Shown here in pieces: positions 45,150 through 57,507 of a stretch of DNA of 64,000 nucleotides (position 1 is the first letter of the stretch; the number at the start of each line of letters is the position of its first letter). Where the stretch lies: NCBI GenBank assembly GCA_963930645.1, contig OZ005652.1:354032602-354096601 (forward strand), written 5' to 3'. Both the position numbers and the translations under genes were made by a program. The notes under the pieces are model-generated. The model did not search any database, was not told the origin of the DNA, and was given only the letters and a program-made list of their open reading frames with translations. The DNA comes from Salticus scenicus (Eukaryota > Arthropoda > Arachnida > Araneae > Salticidae).

Positions 45150-46086
45150 ATTCTACCTTTAAAATCACCCGTATTTAAATTGCACTATTTTGGCAGTCAT
45201 GCGCACTTACTGCATGCCTATGCAAATGTAATTAATGATAATAATTATATATCAAACATTTCTAACCTGGAATGAAATTTGAAGTACTTTCAAAATTAAG
45301 ATATATACTATTAGCGATATATATGTTTTGTAAATATATTTGTGCTATAATAATACATTTAATCATTTATCATGTTGTATGAATATAACATGTCATAAAA
45401 CTGAATTAAGCATTTGTGACTTTCTATTAATGTAACCTATTCTCACATTAGGAGGTCCGTTATATTATCCACGCATTTCCGAACATCAATTTATGCTGTT
45501 TAAACTTCCTGTTACAATCTGAATATCAAATGATAAATTATAATTATAATTACATACATGAACATAATTAACTATATATACCTCATATTATTCTGAAATA
45601 GTTAACATAAGTTTAAAGATTATTTAAGAGAGCGTGTCTCAATTAATTTATATCAGGCATTTCATTTGTAGCATAACATTATAAGTGAAGTTTAATTACT
45701 TATATATTATAAATACTTGCATATTTCCTTGTATATTATTATGCCTTTACATCATAAAATTACAAGTAAGTAAATGTGTTGTATAAAGAGAATTTAAGAT
45801 TAAATTTAAAGTTTTTTTTTTTTTTTTTTTTTTTTTGTAAAGAATACCAACAACAACAAAAAGATTTGAATTTCCGAAAAAAATATGCTAAATGAATAAA
45901 TAAATAATAATAATATTATTATTATTTCAGTATATATACCAGCTGTCTCTCCGTCCTTCTTTAGGACACTTTCAGAGAGGAAAATTTTCCACATTTTTTA
46001 CTACCACAAGTCTTTTTATAGAAATTCTTCTTGCTTTTCACTAGTGATTAAATAGGATAGAGATTGCTGTGTAAAAATGAAGGAAA

Positions 46087-46119
<33 letters not shown>

Positions 46120-46283
46120 CGGAGTGTTCTTATTCCTCAAAGTGATTTGAAAATAAGACATGGACTACTATACCTGATAACACAATTTCTATTTTTTAGA
46201 TATTATTAATTAATAAAGTATGCCGTGAGAACTACCCAATTGCCTATCTCCAATTAACATATCATAATGTAAGAAAACTTCAA
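44381..46283 (+). repeat. Duplicated block shared with 8,345-9,939
   Basis: Includes the local tandem duplication at 44,719-45,030, poly(A) at 45,121-45,148, poly(T) at 45,811-45,836 and poly(A) at 46,089-46,118. The uninterrupted Helitron target lies at 46,283/46,284 and that of the CACTGAG MITE near 44,388. Confidence 0.8.
44719..45030. repeat. Local tandem duplication, ~160 bp unit, hinged on (AT)n
   Basis: Two nearly identical units, each from TTGTTAATAAATA through GCACTAGATAATGTTGCC to GCAAATCATATATAT, each ending in an AT run. The minus-strand open stretch at 44,682-45,032 therefore repeats the same peptide twice; it has no known motif. Unit A has a single diverged copy near 8,645-8,800. 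Confidence 0.85.
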
Positions 46284-47292
46284 TAAACGTGTAAAACAAT
46301 CTGACAGTAAGCTTATTACTTTACCAAATCGGTAAAGATTTCTGTAGGAAAAAAGTGTTAGAAAAATAATTAGACCTTTCTCACCTTTGAAAGAGTCTTG
46401 CAAAAAATAGTGGAAAGTACGACCCTTGGTTATGTCCTATGATGTCTTAGAGATTACTAATTTTTTTTTTTTTTTTTTTCAAATGTACCACCCTCTTTCA
46501 TGTATCTTGCTAAAGCCTTGAAATTTTTAAAAAATAAAAAAGTCATTCATATTTAATTCAAAAGTTTTTTTTTTTTTTTTTTTTTTTTAATCTGGTTTAA
46601 TATTTTTATCTGAAATCCGTATTGCTTCTTGAAGGAGTACTTTTTAATTTTAAATTGGAAAGAGGAATTTTTTAAAATATGTGTAATTTGTAAGGACGAT
46701 GTGTATAAAGTTACAGAGACCGTTGAAAACGTAAGTGAAGTAAAATTTTACAACTCATTTTTAGATTTCTATATAAAAAACAGTTTACATTACAAAGAAA
46801 TTTTTTTAGCGTCAGTGATTAATTAATTATTTATGTAGATTTTATCTGAGTGACGTCAGTAAAAATAACACTCACATCACTTATAATAAGTTAAATATAA
46901 AATAAGATAAAATAAATAAATAAATAGTTAAAAAAAATGAAAATTTGCACAATAACGTTTAGTATTTTAAAAATGTAAATTAAAAATAAATATAAACTAT
47001 ATACATATATATATATATATATATGTACTACACTTCTGCTCAAAAGTTTAGAAAGTTTTGAAAACGTTTTTTAATGTTTGATTTTTTTCTATTTCCTAAT
47101 TCTCTACTTGGAGGAATATTTTTAAGTTTAGAGAGAGTTACTAAATCATATTTTGTCTCAAAAGAGAATGTATAGAAAGTTGGCGAAAAATTGTAAAAAA
47201 AAAAAAAAAAAAAAAATCGATTCTTCTGTAGCATTTTAAGAGCGAAATGACTGGTCATTTTATCTAAACCTTACAATTGTTTATATCTTTTA

Positions 47293-47335
<43 letters not shown>

Positions 47336-47491
47336 CATTTATTTTAAAACTTTTTTTAAAAATAACGCCAGTGTTTTAGATTTATGGCAAGTTTTCAGCA
47401 AAATTTAAACCACTGAAGATATAATGAAAAGCCATTTTTGAAATAATATATAACTACGGAAGAAAATTATATTAAATGCCTGGTAAAATAC
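46284..47491 (+). repeat. Duplicated block shared with 11,571-13,013
   Basis: Contains T-runs at 46,460-46,480 and 46,566-46,588, A-run at 47,195-47,215 and (AT)n at 47,297-47,328. No conserved reading frame. Confidence 0.75.
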
Positions 47492-49025
47492 TAGGTGTAC
47501 AACTTTGATTTATCCATTTTGCAACAGATGGCTGTAGAACGCATTGGTGGTATAAATAAACAGATGTAGACGACATAGAAAAAGCTTGTGTTTTTGTCAA
47601 TATAACGCCCTGAAAATATTAGTCAATTTGTATTTGCATCGTTAAGTTATTCCGATTGGAAATGTCAGTTAATGGGATCAGTTAATGGGTTTTAAGTCGC
47701 ACTAGTGCTACGCTATATCAGTTTATGAGGTTGAGTTCTTGTTATTTGTGAAATGTTTTAATTTTGTAATTTAATATTAAGAAATCTGTGGTTGAAACAC
47801 ATAGAATGTTCTCAAAATTTTTAAGAACGTGTTGCAGCCTGTTTCAACGATTCAAGAACGGGAATTTTAATATTAACACGTTAATCGCCATGTCAGTCAT
47901 ATGTGCCTGACGCATTTTTAACACGCATTTTCAACTAGGAAATAACCCTAAAAGGAATATGATATACGCCGAGTAATTATTAACACGTTAATCGCCATCT
48001 CAGTCATATGTGCCTGACGCATTTTTAACACGCATTTTTAACTAAATTGTCTAATAAAGTTAACATGGCCCATGTGAAAATTTTTCTGATATTATCGTGG
48101 CGATTAACGTGTTAAAGACTCACATGGCGGTTGAAGAGAGAAGGTTTTTAGATATGCAGAAATGGGAGTCATTACAATATTAAGACACATGTTAAACATG
48201 AAAAGAATTGGTAGCTTCATTAGAAGTGACTGAACAAGTCATTTTAAAACAGATGAAAGCTATGGGAATAAACACAAGCAAAGAAATTTTTCGCCGTACG
48301 AGTTAAAGTTGAAGAGAAATTTAACAGCATTGATTAGCATGTGAACAGATGCTTGAAAGGTAAAGACGGAAGTGGTTTCTGCATCGAATTATAATTGATG
48401 ACATGAAGGGGTTCATTAAGATAACTCCAAGCTCAGAAAATTATGGGGACCTACCAGCCATGCTTTCACAAAGATGAACAAACTGAATATTCACAGCTCT
48501 AAATTTATGCTCTGCATTTGGTAGTACTAGCTCGTCGTAGTGTATTAGAAATTGCAGAAACCACCTGAAACAATTACTGGCGATCAGTGCCAATTAATGC
48601 ATTCAAGCCTAGTGTTGAAAGTTAAATGGCCTAAATACAAAAAAGAACATGGTAGAGTTATTTTGGAGTGCAACAATGCCAGATATCATACCGAAAGCCG
48701 GTGAAAACTTACATCTAAATGTTGAAATGGGAAATCCTACTCCAAACGGTGTGTCCCCTAGATATTGCTCTCTCTGACTATCACTTGTTTCTATCATTGG
48801 CACACTGTCTGGTATTTGCATTCTAAGGAAGACAAAAATTGGATCGATAAATGGATCAAATTAAAATATGAGCACTTTTTTCGACACGGAACTCAAACGC
48901 TGAGAAAAGAAAACCGGGAACATTGATAGATAATAATTTGAATCTTAAGTATGCAACGGTTTTTTTTTTTTACAATAAAGCGTCAAATGCCAGAGGAAAA
49001 TGGCGGAAGGAAAGTTGTACACCTA
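47492..49025 (+). pseudogene. mariner transposon remnant, copy B
   Basis: Ends TAGGTGTACAACTTTG (47,492) and the complement AAAGTTGTACACCTA (49,011-49,025) are good inverted repeats of mariner (irritans-like) type with TA at the edges. Subtracting the 243 bp MITE inside leaves about 1.3 kb, the usual mariner size. Transposase phrases are readable in changing frames: near 47,830 CCFQRFKNGNF, near 48,670 ILECNNARYH (catalytic D position is N) and near 48,835-48,930 NWIDKWI...FFRHGTQTL. Many stops. The copy at 13,014-14,523 occupies the same place in unit A. Confidence 0.8.
47873..48115. mobile_element. TTAA-flanked MITE (piggyBac-type) with duplicated left end
   Basis: Ends TTAACACGTTAATCGCCA and, on the other strand at the right side, the same sequence. 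Both sides have TTAA, the piggyBac target. A second left end begins at 47,980, so the first 107 bases repeat the start of the element. The arrangement is either a 136 bp MITE (47,980-48,115) next to a partial copy, or one inserted beside another. The unit-A mariner has no such insertion at the equivalent place (near 13,680). Confidence 0.8.
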
Positions 49026-49259
49026 ATGTAAACAGTTATATAAAATCTATTTTAACTGCGCACGAGTGAGCGATATGTAATATATATATATATATATATA
49101 TATATATTACATTATTCTTTTTCATAATTTAATAGAAATGTTAATATGGATACTAAAAGTTCTTCTCAATGTCTTGAACATTTCGAAGGATATATAAAAG
49201 AATATTGTAGTTTTTTTTTTTTTTTTAGTTAGTTATTGAATAAATTTCATTTTTTATTT
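49026..49259. other. AT-rich DNA
   Basis: Contains an (AT)n run at 49,080-49,107 and a T-run near 49,211. It corresponds to the region holding retroposon copy 2 in unit A, which is absent here. Confidence 0.5.
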
Positions 49260-50030
49260 ATTGACAAATCTGTAATTTCTTTCTAAGTCATTAAACATTC
49301 ATAATAAATTCATAAATAAAATAAAATAAAGTAAAAAAAATAAATATAATAAAAAAAAATTAAAAAAATTAAATTGATAATTATTTATTTTAAAATATAA
49401 TTTTTATTGAATATTGCTATTTCTGTATGTTTTAATTTGTAATTCAAAGTTTATTACAGCTTACATTACGTATTTATCTTCATACCTTCTTTAAAAATGT
49501 AAATATTTATTTATGCAACTAAGTTACATTTTAATATTCGGTTTCTTTAAAATATGATTTTTTTTTCTGATATAATAGAAATTAGTCTTTAAATGTGAAT
49601 TCAATATGAGTTCTTAAAAGCGAATATTCTTTCGATTCAAATTCTTTAATTTCGTCTGATAGATCATTTGATGCTAATGTCGTTTTAATCACATAATAAT
49701 GACTGTACTTATAAAAATTTCTTCGTTTAACTTTCATAAGTCAAAACTATTATCGCAATTAACTTTTAAAAGTAAAAATGAATGAAAATGAAATTAGCAG
49801 ATGGGAAGGAACATGTGTTTCATGATATGAGAAATATTTTTATGACGGGATAATAATGACTTTAAATTTCATTTTGAAAGTTAATGGTAAAATTAAAATG
49901 GAATTAAAATGCATATTTTATATTTATAATTGACGATATACCTCACGATTCTTTTTGTTTTAAAGTATTTATTTATTAAATAATACATATGTCTTAAATA
50001 CATGTACTAAATAATAATAATAGTTAAATT
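49260..50030 (+). repeat. Duplicated block shared with 15,760-16,660
   Basis: Last easily aligned block before the unit end. Shared ATTAGCAGATGGGAAG and GAACATGTGTTTCATGATATGAG-like text near 49,795-49,830. Confidence 0.8.
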
Positions 50031-50589
50031 TTCAAACCAAATACAAGGTAATGACACCAGTGTTCGCCAATCACTCCAAAAATTTCCAATAGTGTTTGCG
50101 ACTCTAACGAAAGACACATTAAAAAAAGCCGTTAATTAACATTTATAAATTTGAATTCACTCGATATAGATTCTCTGGTTCTAGGAAATCTAGCATGGGC
50201 GTATTCAAATTGACATATGCTGTTAAACGTTTATTTTTATTTAAGGGTGGTGAACACTTGTGCAAATTTTACTTGTGGCGAACTATATATATATAGATTA
50301 AATTTTAGAAAAGAATGACAAATTTAATTTATATTAAACAAGCGAAAAAAGCAGCTTTGAATTTATATACAAGAAGATAAATCATTTAATTTAAATCAAA
50401 TAATTTATCTCTCATTTTCACTTATAATAACTTAAATTAAATAATGTATATATTTATGTATATATATTTTGGTGTCTTTACCTTATTAAATTAAATATAT
50501 ATTAATGGATTATTTAGCATATTGTCATTATTTTGCTTTTATTTTTATGCTTATATTGAACCGGAGTACTAGTAGGGAAATAGACAAGG

Positions 50590-50629
<40 letters not shown>

Positions 50630-50656
50630 TGGAAGACAGATAGATAGTTAGAGATA
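50031..50656. other. No gene recognised
   Basis: AT-rich DNA with a (TG)n run at 50,599-50,628. Confidence 0.5.
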
Positions 50657-50872
50657 CAGTTGGTAACAAAAGTCTCCGAACACTAGCAAAAATTTCTATA
50701 TAAAAAAAAGTACACTCAGTACAGTTTTGTTAAAAAAAAAACCTTGTCGAATCCTGTTTTTAGACTGACTAAGAACATGATTCGTCAAGGATTTATTTAA
50801 CAAAACTGTATTATGTATACTTTTTTTACATAGAAATTTTTGCTAGTGTTCGGAGGCTTTTGTTACCGACTG
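50657..50872. mobile_element. Tc1-type MITE
   Basis: Ends CAGTTGGTAACAAAAGTC and, inverted, CAGTCGGTAACAAAAGCC, continuing as good inverted repeats for about 60 bases (CGAACACTAGCAAAAATTTC). TA flanks both sides (50,655-50,656 and 50,873-50,874). The body is 216 bp without coding sequence. Confidence 0.8.
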
Positions 50873-50874
50873 TA

Positions 50875-52169
50875 CAGTTAATATGTCTCACATCTTACTA
50901 TTTCTGAATGATATTTTATTAGTGCATATTTATTATTTCACGTTTTCTGTATATTACGTTGTAAGATTGGTCATTCTCTGTAGTATTTGCCTTTATATGG
51001 TTTCTATACTCAGAAATATTGCAATTTGTTGTGCTTTATGTAGTGTTCGACAAGTCTGAAGGGGAAGTGTTTCAGCATTTGCGGGTTTTTTTAATGAGTT
51101 TTCCATTTTCCATTTTTACTTTATGACTATGATTTGAATAGTTTATCTTTTTTTATTCCTTTTTTTTTATATATATAATATTAAAGTGAGTAAAACTGTC
51201 AGTCGATATTCCTATTTTTTGTTAATTTTTGTGGCAAATTCTGGCTGTTGATCTGCTTTTTTTTTTTTTTTTTTTTTTTTGTCTTCTACTTTCAATGTAA
51301 CAATGTATATATATATATATATATAAGTATGTATATATAGAAATTTCATGAAACAATACGTGGCATGAATTTCTTCTCGGTCTTTTCTTATCTTTCTCTC
51401 TCTATATATATACACAAACACACACACGCATCTATATATATATGTGTGTGTGTGTTTGTGTGCATGTTATAACTGTAATAGCCTTACTATTTTATTTTAA
51501 TACAATATTTCAGTATACTGTTATTTATTGGGTGAAGAAATAAATTTTAAATTGTGTTTCAGAGAGAAAAAAAAAAAAAAAAAAAAACATGAAAATTTCA
51601 GTCTTCAAATATAAGAATCTCATGTCCGCAAACTGTTCATTTTTATTTTTGAAATTTACATATTATACATTTTTGCTATTAGAAAAAATAATACTTTATT
51701 TATTTATTTATTTATTTTTAACAATTTCATTTTACTTCATTTAAAAAAAAAATTAGAACTATTTTTGAAATTATGCAAGTTGCTAAAATATTTTAATTCA
51801 AATTAATTAAATTCTCTATTTTAAATAAGAACAAATTACTTTTTATTATAGTTTTTAGTAGCTCACATATCATTTATAGTGGATAAGCTTGAATCTTTAA
51901 TAAAAATATCCGAATTCCATGTCATTTTAATCCATATTACAAAGATGACGCATTCTCGTGTTTAAAATCCTATTGCATATATATATTAAATTTGAATGTG
52001 TTTTCATTCTATGAAATTTGAATGTGGTTGGGTCTTAAATCATTATGTGCACAAGTATAATAAGCTGTATATTACAACTGTAAATGGGGATATTATTCTC
52101 AACGTCAGTAGAATACATTTTCCACAATGCTAGCATGAAACTAAAGCAATGATAAATCAATAAAAATTA
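50875..52169. other. No gene recognised
   Basis: AT-rich DNA with a T-run at 51,259-51,280, (AT)n and (TG)n/(CA)n runs near 51,305-51,460 and an A-run at 51,568-51,587. Confidence 0.5.
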
Positions 52170-52456
52170 TTTATGTACATAAGTTCTAAGATTAATTGTT
52201 AGTTATGAAATTATTATATTCTTTTTAAGATTAATGTTTACTAAGCAGCTTTTAATCGATTGCACCTTTGCGAAATGCTAGTTTAGTTTAAAACTTTGCG
52301 GTAAAAATATATGGTTTAGAAGTATTGCTTCGGTATATATATGAAAAAAAAAATCTGATAGAGCAATATACACAATTTCACAAATAGAATTTGTTTAACA
52401 ACACAAAAAAATAGCAAAATTTTCTAGTCTCTGCACATTGGAATCTTCTGTTTCCG
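52170..52456 (+). repeat. Unit-end segment, copy B
   Basis: Counterpart of 21,926-22,254; it runs directly into the third unit-start segment. Confidence 0.75.
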
Positions 52457-52925
52457 AAACTTACTTTTATCCATGATTTTACTTGAAAATAAGTTTTTTC
52501 CTATGAGGATACCTCAAAAAGCAGCAAGTATATTTTCAGAGTAAGCATTCCATGGAAATGATTATAGTCTCTAAAGAGATATATTCGAAGTTTTGAGGTA
52601 CGAAACGGTAAGTATTTAAGAACGTGTTTTTAGGTTTTATTCTCACTTCATGCAAGCTGGGGAATAATGCCAAGTTCCTTTTTATATATTTTTCTTTTTT
52701 ATCAAAAATAACAAACATCACGTAGGGATAACTATAAGTGAGCGTTAAAAAACAGATATTCTGAAAAGTAACTTTTTTACCAATTATATATTTCTATATC
52801 AATAAAAACAATTCTTTCAGATATTATAAATTAGTGCAAAATAAATATCGAAGTATATAAATGAAAGCACGGCATAAACATATGGCTGCTAATGTTTTAA
52901 TTTATTCCAGTGTATTTTTAGCCCC
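52457..52925 (+). repeat. Unit-start segment, copy C
   Basis: Third, more diverged copy: CCTATGAGGATACC, TATTTAAGAACGTGTTTTTAG, AAACATCACGTAGG and TCAATAAAAACAATTC are all retained in order. It marks the start of unit C, for which little further similarity is visible beyond about 53,045. Confidence 0.8.
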
Positions 52926-53652
52926 TCTTTTCTTTCATACTTTTTTTTTTTTTTTTTAATCGTTAAGTTATAATAATCATAAGTTATAAACGTAAGTTAC
53001 AGATCGAAGAACATTTTTCTGCAAATAAAGTGGTGCACAATGAAGGCGGAAAAAAATATTTAAATAACGCTTATTTATAAGTTTTTATAGAATATTTTTT
53101 ACAAAGGTATAAACTAGATAAAACAAATAGTCTATCTATTAAAAACTGAAAATAAAAGGAAGTTAAAATGGGATAGAAAAATCATTTGCATTGATGTAGC
53201 AAATAACACCAAATACTTAATATTTGTATCGATGGATCTTGATGTTTTTTTCTTAAATTTCAAGCAAAAATGGAAAATTATATAAAATGATTGTAAAACG
53301 TGCATACACAGAGAAGAAAAAAACCATTTAAAAGTAAAGAGAAATATTTGAGTCATTTCGAAATATAAATAATTAGAGTTATGTTCTTAATTGCTGTTTT
53401 GCACATGAAAATAAGACTACACATGACACTCTAATGGAAAAAGAGTGTTGTAAATAAAGTCATATGAATATAAGGTCATATACAGCTGGGACATAGAAGA
53501 ACAACCATACTCTCAATTTTACATGTTTTGTTAATTATTTTGAAAAATACATGGCGCATTGTCTTCAAACATCAGGAATATAAAGTACATGATATGCCTA
53601 ATACTTTTTGGGAAAACTTTTGCACCCTACAAAAAATAATCAGAAAAAAAAA
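52926..53652. other. No gene recognised
   Basis: AT-rich DNA; the first 120 bases keep weak similarity to 22,790-22,890. The minus-strand open stretch at 53,132-53,356 is rich in F, L and S with no motif. Confidence 0.45.
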
Positions 53653-54430
53653 GAATGTTGGGGCCACCACATGATTTGCTTCTATACTTCCCTATGCAAA
53701 TTCACTCAGTAAAAATAATTCATTAAAATCATTATTTAATAAAAGTGGTAATGCAGTAAGATTTCCATATTTGAGATGTTGTATAACACCAAATATCCAA
53801 AAAAGTTTATTTTATTCTCAATATTACATGCAAAAAAAAAAAAAAAAAGATAACTTTATTTTTAATTATCACACATGGTACAACCATTCATTTTAAAGGT
53901 GTTAGCGAGTTCTTTTGAAAGCTACCCATCATATAAATTTATTCCCCTCGAGGGGGAACTTCCCCTCCTCAGGGGAGAGGTGATGCTCCTAAATATGCAA
54001 TTTTGTTTTCCTAGTTGACTATCTCTTTTATAAATAATTCTTGTAAATTTCATAATGATTATTAAAAAAATAATTCTCTTTATGCGCATTTATACAAAAT
54101 TTTGTCCTATACCACCATGTTAAAAATTTAGATAAAGCGAGATTGCAATGTAACCTTTAAGACAATTTTTACTAAAAGTTGATAGGCGATTAAAATTTAT
54201 GTCAAAGCGTAACTACATACCAATTTGTATGATATTCTGTGCAGTAGTTCCTGAGATACAGTTACCACAAAATTTTGTCACACACACACACACAGACAGC
54301 AAGACATTTTCTAAAAATGGTCAAATCGTGTTCTACAGCTCTCAAAACATGAAATATATCAAAAATCTGATGTCAAAAATTTTTACGAATCCGATACTTT
54401 CTTCTATTGAATATAGAAGAAAGTAAAAAA
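53653..54430 (+). mobile_element. Retroposon with terminal hairpin, copy 3
   Basis: Closest to copy 1 at the start (GGCCACCACATGATTT) and has the same succession: GATTTCCATATT, AACCATTCATTTTAAAGG, a C/G-run patch near 53,945-53,985, CCTGAGATACAG, CACACACACACACACAGACAG, ATTTTCTAAAAATG, then a perfect 13-bp hairpin at 54,395-54,425 and AAAAA. It lacks the (TA)n expansion of copies 1 and 2. Confidence 0.65.
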
Positions 54431-55800
54431 GTGGAATCTGTATCAGATCCTGCAGTAATTATCAATGCTTGAAATACATTGCATCTGTAACATATGATTG
54501 TGCCACTTTTGTAATAATTAGTAGTAATAATTTCTATGATAATAGAATGAATGTTAGTTGAGATATGGGAGTACGTTTAACGAAGCCGAAAATTGTTTAT
54601 ATATTTTTGGTTTATAACATGCCGGGTTTAAAAACTATATCGCTGCCATTTTTAGATAAAATACAAATTACACTAGACACAAACTCGTGCATTCAGAAAA
54701 CAAGAATATTAAATTTCAGATAAAATATGAATATCTTTATTTAAAATAATTAAATCAATTATTAAATTCATTTAACCACATTTTTATTAAGTAGTATAAA
54801 TCAAGCAGTATAAATAAATTAAGTAGCATATAAATTAAATACTATTAAGTAGTATAAATATATTTAACAGAGAAATGAAATACATGTTAGGCATATTTTT
54901 ACAGTGAAAGTTTTGCCCCCTTATGATAATAATAATAATCAGAAAGAAAAAGAGATAAATAAATAAATAAGATAAATCTGTATGACAACACGCAGCATAT
55001 GTTAACTCTTGAAATACATAGTAGTAGCAGCATATGATTACAGTGAATCTTTTTTAATTAACAGAAATAATTCGTCTGATAACAGAATAAATATTCGTTT
55101 AGATATGAATGTTTAATTAACAAAATCGAAAATTGTTTATGTATATTATTTTTTATTTATAACATGGTGGGTTTACAAACAATTTCACTGTTCTTTTTAG
55201 ATGATTTGATACATCATACACAAAGTCTTGCATTCAGAATATATGTATATATATATATACATAAATTTGTAATAAAATATGCGAATTTGTATTAAATATA
55301 TTAATGCAATTCTTAAATATATTTAATGCAATTATTCAATAAATGTAATGCAATTTTTTTACTAAATATATTAAATGTATTTAACAGGAAAATAAAGTGC
55401 ATGGTAGGCATAATTTTTTTCAGGAAAAGTTTTTCTACTTAAAACGAAGAAAGAAAAGAAAGAAAAAAAAAAAAGAAATACGTATGAGGTCACGCATAAT
55501 ATACTAAAGCTTTAATTACATTGCATCTATAGCATATGATTATCATGCTTCTCTTTTAATTAATAGTAAAAATTGCTTTGAAAATAGAATAAATATTTAT
55601 TTTGATATGAAAGCATGTAAAACAAAATTACCCATTTTTTACGCATGTTTTACTTACAACATGGTGGGTTTACAAATTCGATAATTTGACACATTATACC
55701 AAGCACAAAGTCAGGTAATCAGAATGTAAAAATACTAAATGTTCTATACAATATGGGAATTTTTATTAAATATATGTAACTACAACTGCACAATACTTAA
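54431..55800 (+). repeat. Diverged triplication, ~500-545 bp unit
   Basis: Landmarks recur three times: ATAACATGSYGGGTTTA (54,614, 55,159 and, as ACAACATGGTGGGTTTA, 55,656), CATATGATTA-like text, and GTTAGGCATA / GGTAGGCATA in the first two. Units are clearly diverged, with no coding frame. Confidence 0.65.
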
Positions 55801-56133
55801 AAAAAAATTCATTGACATAAATTGTTAGCCAAATGTGTCGAATTAATTCAAAAATAAAAATCGATAATATAATGTTAAAATTCAAGAATATATATTAGTT
55901 AAATTATATTTATCCGTTAAAGAAAAAAATAAAAAAAATAAATGGACTTTATACAAATTTATGTTTTAATAACACTGGTGATAATATAGTGCAAAATAAA
56001 TTAACAACTGATAATCGAAAACTGGTTCAAAATAAAAATCTGAATAAGATTACCCAAAACATTTGTTGATTTCTGGGAGCAATTGAATTTCGCCTCATTC
56101 TAGTGCATATCATTTATCAATTTTTGTGTTATT

Positions 56134-56177
<44 letters not shown>

Positions 56178-57502
56178 TTACTAACTTTGTACATTTGGCT
56201 AATAAAATATTTAGAGGATTGTTCGTGAATGATTGTGCATGTTTATTTAAAATTCTCCTTTACATAATTTGGTATTCTGACTGAACTATAATGTGTCTAA
56301 TATAGTACATTAAGCTTTCTAAAAATGATATTACAATACTTTTATAACGTAGTATGTTATAAAAAAAAGGGATTTTTCGATTTCTTCAAAACGAAAAAAA
56401 AGCAATTTATACTTCTATAAAACTGCATTCTAGAAAATATAAAAGTATATAGATACATAAGAGAAGCATTATACTCATATGCTTCGAAACGAATTTAAAC
56501 GAAAAAGTCTTAAATTCTGTTAAAAAAAAAAAAAAAAAAAAAAAAAGAGAGAGAGAGAGAGAGAGCTTTAAATTGATGTTCACATTTTTATCGAAAATCA
56601 GTGTCTTATTTTTTAAGACATCATTTTCCGCATATGAAATTAAGACTTTAGAAGAGTCTTAAGTGAAGTATTTCAAGGTACTTGAAATATCTTAAAATTT
56701 CGCAACTTTTAAGACACTTAAAACGTCTTAAATGACGCCAATTTAAGGCACTAAAAACATTCTAAATGTTGACAATTTTAAAGTTCTTGAAAGGACCGTT
56801 TGGTTTTTCTTGTTTACATATAGGACGATTGACAACAAGCTAAAGATTATAGCTAGAAAATTAAACTTAGAATAAAATTGTGGGGCTTTTATTTTTTTTT
56901 TCTTATATTAAAATATAAGATTTGAAACTGTAGTATGAGTATCACAAAATATTATATTTACTTATTATTCTTATTTTATTTTCATAATTTTAATAACGGC
57001 ATGAATACATTCAGAACAATTTTGTGACAGCAATCAAGTGATATTATGATAATTTGTTTTAAGTAATGGAAAAAAAATCATTAATAACTAGCTATATGGC
57101 TGAACAATAAGAGGCATTTCAATTGTTTGACTATTTTTAAATACAGATTTTATACCGTTTCTGCAATAAGTATTTATTTTTCTTCTATAACAAAATACAA
57201 GTATGATGATTTTATTTTCTTCAAATTTATGCATAAAATAAAAGTACTTTAAACTGTATTTAAACAAATTCTGATATCCAAATCATTCAAGTGACAAAAG
57301 CATTTAAATTTTATTCGTTTTTAAAAATCTTACACATTATTAACCTTATCTTTTTAATGATCTCACAACCATGGAAAATCACTTTTTTAAAATTGGTATA
57401 TTTCATTTGCAATAACCTCAGTCGCAATGCAATTTAATTTTTCTAAAAAAAAAGTATTTGTGTGATTAAGTTAGAATGAAGGGTCCAAAAAATAAATAGT
57501 AA
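55801..57502. other. No gene recognised
   Basis: AT-rich DNA with (AT)n at 56,136-56,172 and a poly(A)(GA)n tract at 56,521-56,566. From 56,600 to 56,790 there is a cluster of TTAAGAC and GTCTTAA motifs in both orientations that may be a decayed MITE. Confidence 0.45.
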
Positions 57503-57507
57503 GCCTT
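57503..57507 (+). other. BEL target-site duplication, left
   Basis: GCCTT directly before the 5' LTR, repeated at 63,828-63,832. Five base pairs is the usual length for BEL/Pao integrases. Confidence 0.9.

Larger units (their letters stand above)
22255..52456. repeat. Tandem segmental duplication, unit B
   Basis: Second unit, about 30.2 kb, longer than unit A mainly because of a ~5.1 kb copia-like element, a mariner, a tandem-repeat array and other insertions between 24 and 41 kb. Block order matches unit A. It lacks the Helitron, the CACTGAG MITE and retroposon copies 1 and 2 found in unit A, and carries its own later insertions. Confidence 0.8.
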
